Shown piece after piece: positions 15,632-16,855 of a DNA stretch of 16,855 nucleotides (position 1 is the first letter of the stretch; each line of letters opens with the position of its first letter). Made by a program: the position numbers and the translations under genes. The notes beneath the pieces were generated by a model, which saw nothing but the letters and a program-made list of their open reading frames with translations, did not search any database and was not told the origin of the DNA. Source of the stretch: Eubacterium sp. GTDB taxonomy: Bacteria; Bacillota; Clostridia; Oscillospirales; Acutalibacteraceae. The stretch covers positions 1 to 16,855 of the forward strand of contig JAIDJS010000161.1 in assembly GCA_029052085.1 (NCBI GenBank). Direction: 5' to 3'.

Positions 15632-16855
15632 TTATTTGGATTTCTTTTTAACAACTGCCGTAATAATTCCTGCGGCTGCAGCAACTAAGGCAACAGCGCC
15701 TACACTGCCCCCGATAACACCGGGCAGGAATTTATACTTGTATTCAGCGTATCCGTGCTTATCCTTGTAGGTTGGCTTAACCTTGTAGCCAAGTATGTCC
15801 TCGGCTCTGAGAATTTCGGTATCAAAGTTTTTCAAATCATTTTCATGAAGCGTAACCGTTCTTGCGCCGTGATTCCAGCCGTAGCTGTAATAGCCTGCAG
15901 CAGGCACAGCACCAAGATAAATCCCGTCTACCACACCAAGATAATCATTCGGATGATCATGGCCGAAGAAAGCGCCAATAACATCGCCCTGCTGCTTCCA
16001 TGTGTTGAACTGGTCATGCTGAACATCGGCAGGGCAGGGACCTTCCTGAAAGCTTCCCTGTATGACCTTTGATGAGGCTTTCCAGTATTTATCTCTGAAC
16101 ATTGCTGTATTTCCATGAACGTAGCCTGATTTCGGGCTATCAGATGAATCTGCAAGCTGGTAAACCTCCGGCACTGCAATGTGCTGGAAAAGCAATGAAG
16201 GAAGCGGAGTTCCTCCGTTTGCCTCTTTAAGCTTATTGGATGTGTTTATGTACCATTCCTGCTGGTCAGGCTGAACGAAGCCGTAGCCGTTCTCATAATA
16301 TGGGTTTGAATCCATAAGCCAAAGGTTGAAAATATCTTTTGCGCCCTTGCTGTCCTTTATCAAAAGGTTGTAGGTTCCTACTCCTGTAAGCTCCTCGCCC
16401 TCAATGGCAAGACAGTTTGGAAATTCCTGATAAACGGAAAGCATAAATTCCTTTGCTTCCTCTTCCGTCATCTTGTTTTTTTCGTTGCAAAGTCCCTCGT
16501 GGTCATGATTTCCGTAAACCATTGCAAAAGGAACGCCTCTTTCGGCAACAGGCTCAATGATTTTTCTGATAGCTGTTGCTGTTTTTTCTTTGGTAACTCC
16601 TGCGAATGAACAGGTGTTGTCGCCAAGGAAAATAACCAGATCCGGATTTTCGCTGTCTAAGGTGTTGTTTATGATTTCAAGCATTTCCTTCTGCGGATTA
16701 TCCGTGTCCTGAGTATCTGCAAGTAAAAGAATTTTAAATTCGCCGTTACTGTCAAATTTAAGCTCCATTTTGCTTTCCTCCGTGCTTGGTTTTGTTTCTG
16801 CTGCCGCAGTAAATGGTATTGCCGCTGCTGCAAGCATTGTGCAGCTGAATAATAT
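15632..16855 (-). CDS. Secreted, membrane-anchored calcineurin-like metallophosphatase (start outside window)
   Basis: At least 407 residues are in frame. The ATG at 16837 is probably internal to a signal peptide, because the frame stays open and hydrophobic to the window edge (ILFSCTMLAAAAIPFTAAAE). Counting from that ATG, motif I is ADTQD (Asp41, Gln43 where histidine is usual), motif II GDN (72-74) and motif III GNHDHE (109-114). A histidine follows in LLFQHIAVPE and the last motif is FFGHDH. The C-terminus is a glycine/alanine-rich membrane helix (about 372-396) followed by VKKKSK. This points to an enzyme outside the membrane that cleaves phosphate esters; the substrate is unknown. Confidence 0.88.
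   Translation of the reverse strand: MLFSCTMLAAAAIPFTAAAETKPSTEESKMELKFDSNGEFKILLLADTQDTDNPQKEMLEIINNTLDSENPDLVIFLGDNTCSFAGVTKEKTATAIRKIIEPVAERGVPFAMVYGNHDHEGLCNEKNKMTEEEAKEFMLSVYQEFPNCLAIEGEELTGVGTYNLLIKDSKGAKDIFNLWLMDSNPYYENGYGFVQPDQQEWYINTSNKLKEANGGTPLPSLLFQHIAVPEVYQLADSSDSPKSGYVHGNTAMFRDKYWKASSKVIQGSFQEGPCPADVQHDQFNTWKQQGDVIGAFFGHDHPNDYLGVVDGIYLGAVPAAGYYSYGWNHGARTVTLHENDLKNFDTEILRAEDILGYKVKPTYKDKHGYAEYKYKFLPGVIGGSVGAVALVAAAAGIITAVVKKKSK

Noticed and set aside
15755..16072. Plus-strand open frame opposite the metallophosphatase
   Set aside because: It is antisense to a well-supported exported enzyme and shows no coding features or ribosome site.

Overview
The window looks like chromosomal DNA from an AT-rich Gram-positive anaerobe of the class Clostridia, most likely a gut or rumen Oscillospiraceae/Ruminococcaceae relative. 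The signs are strong AGGAGG-type ribosome sites, TTGACA/TATAAT-type promoters, an archaeal/eukaryote-like (type 3) prolyl-tRNA synthetase, a GPH-type oligosaccharide importer, and a GH3 beta-glycosidase with swapped domain order of the kind described from Ruminococcus and Butyrivibrio. Taxonomy is inferred from gene style only.

Layout. Positions 1-295 hold the start of proS on the minus strand, divergent from a complete F-type ATP synthase operon on the plus strand (555-6809: a, c, b, delta+alpha, gamma, beta, epsilon). There is no separate delta gene: delta and alpha are one continuous reading frame (2072-4093) with no stop, ribosome site or usable start between them. After a weak terminator hairpin comes a protein joining a HAD phosphatase to a TudS/DUF523 iron-sulfur desulfidase domain (6865-8136), then a small lipoprotein gene that lacks a standard start codon (8165-8599) and a strong terminator.

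Positions 8709-11639 form a tightly overlapping carbohydrate operon: GPH cation symporter, a zinc-ribbon membrane protein of unknown role, and a cytoplasmic GH43 glycosidase. A separately transcribed GH3 enzyme follows (11779-14223), also without a signal peptide. Together these suggest import of short plant oligosaccharides followed by hydrolysis inside the cell.

A three-hairpin intergenic element (14230-14299) ends that region. Next comes the most intriguing non-coding stretch: a consensus promoter (14317-14345) whose predicted start is the first base of a roughly 157-nt RNA (14352-14508). The RNA has a 13-bp closing stem, three further stacked helices, a potential pseudoknot and a UUCG-capped intrinsic terminator. 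It lies just upstream of a small NYN/PIN-like putative nuclease gene (14530-14904). It may be an attenuator-type leader or an independent small RNA.

The right end holds an XRE regulator with two membrane helices and a zinc ribbon (14982-15593), and, convergent to it, a secreted membrane-anchored calcineurin-like metallophosphatase that runs off the window (15632-16855). No rRNA, tRNA, insertion sequence or CRISPR array was seen.
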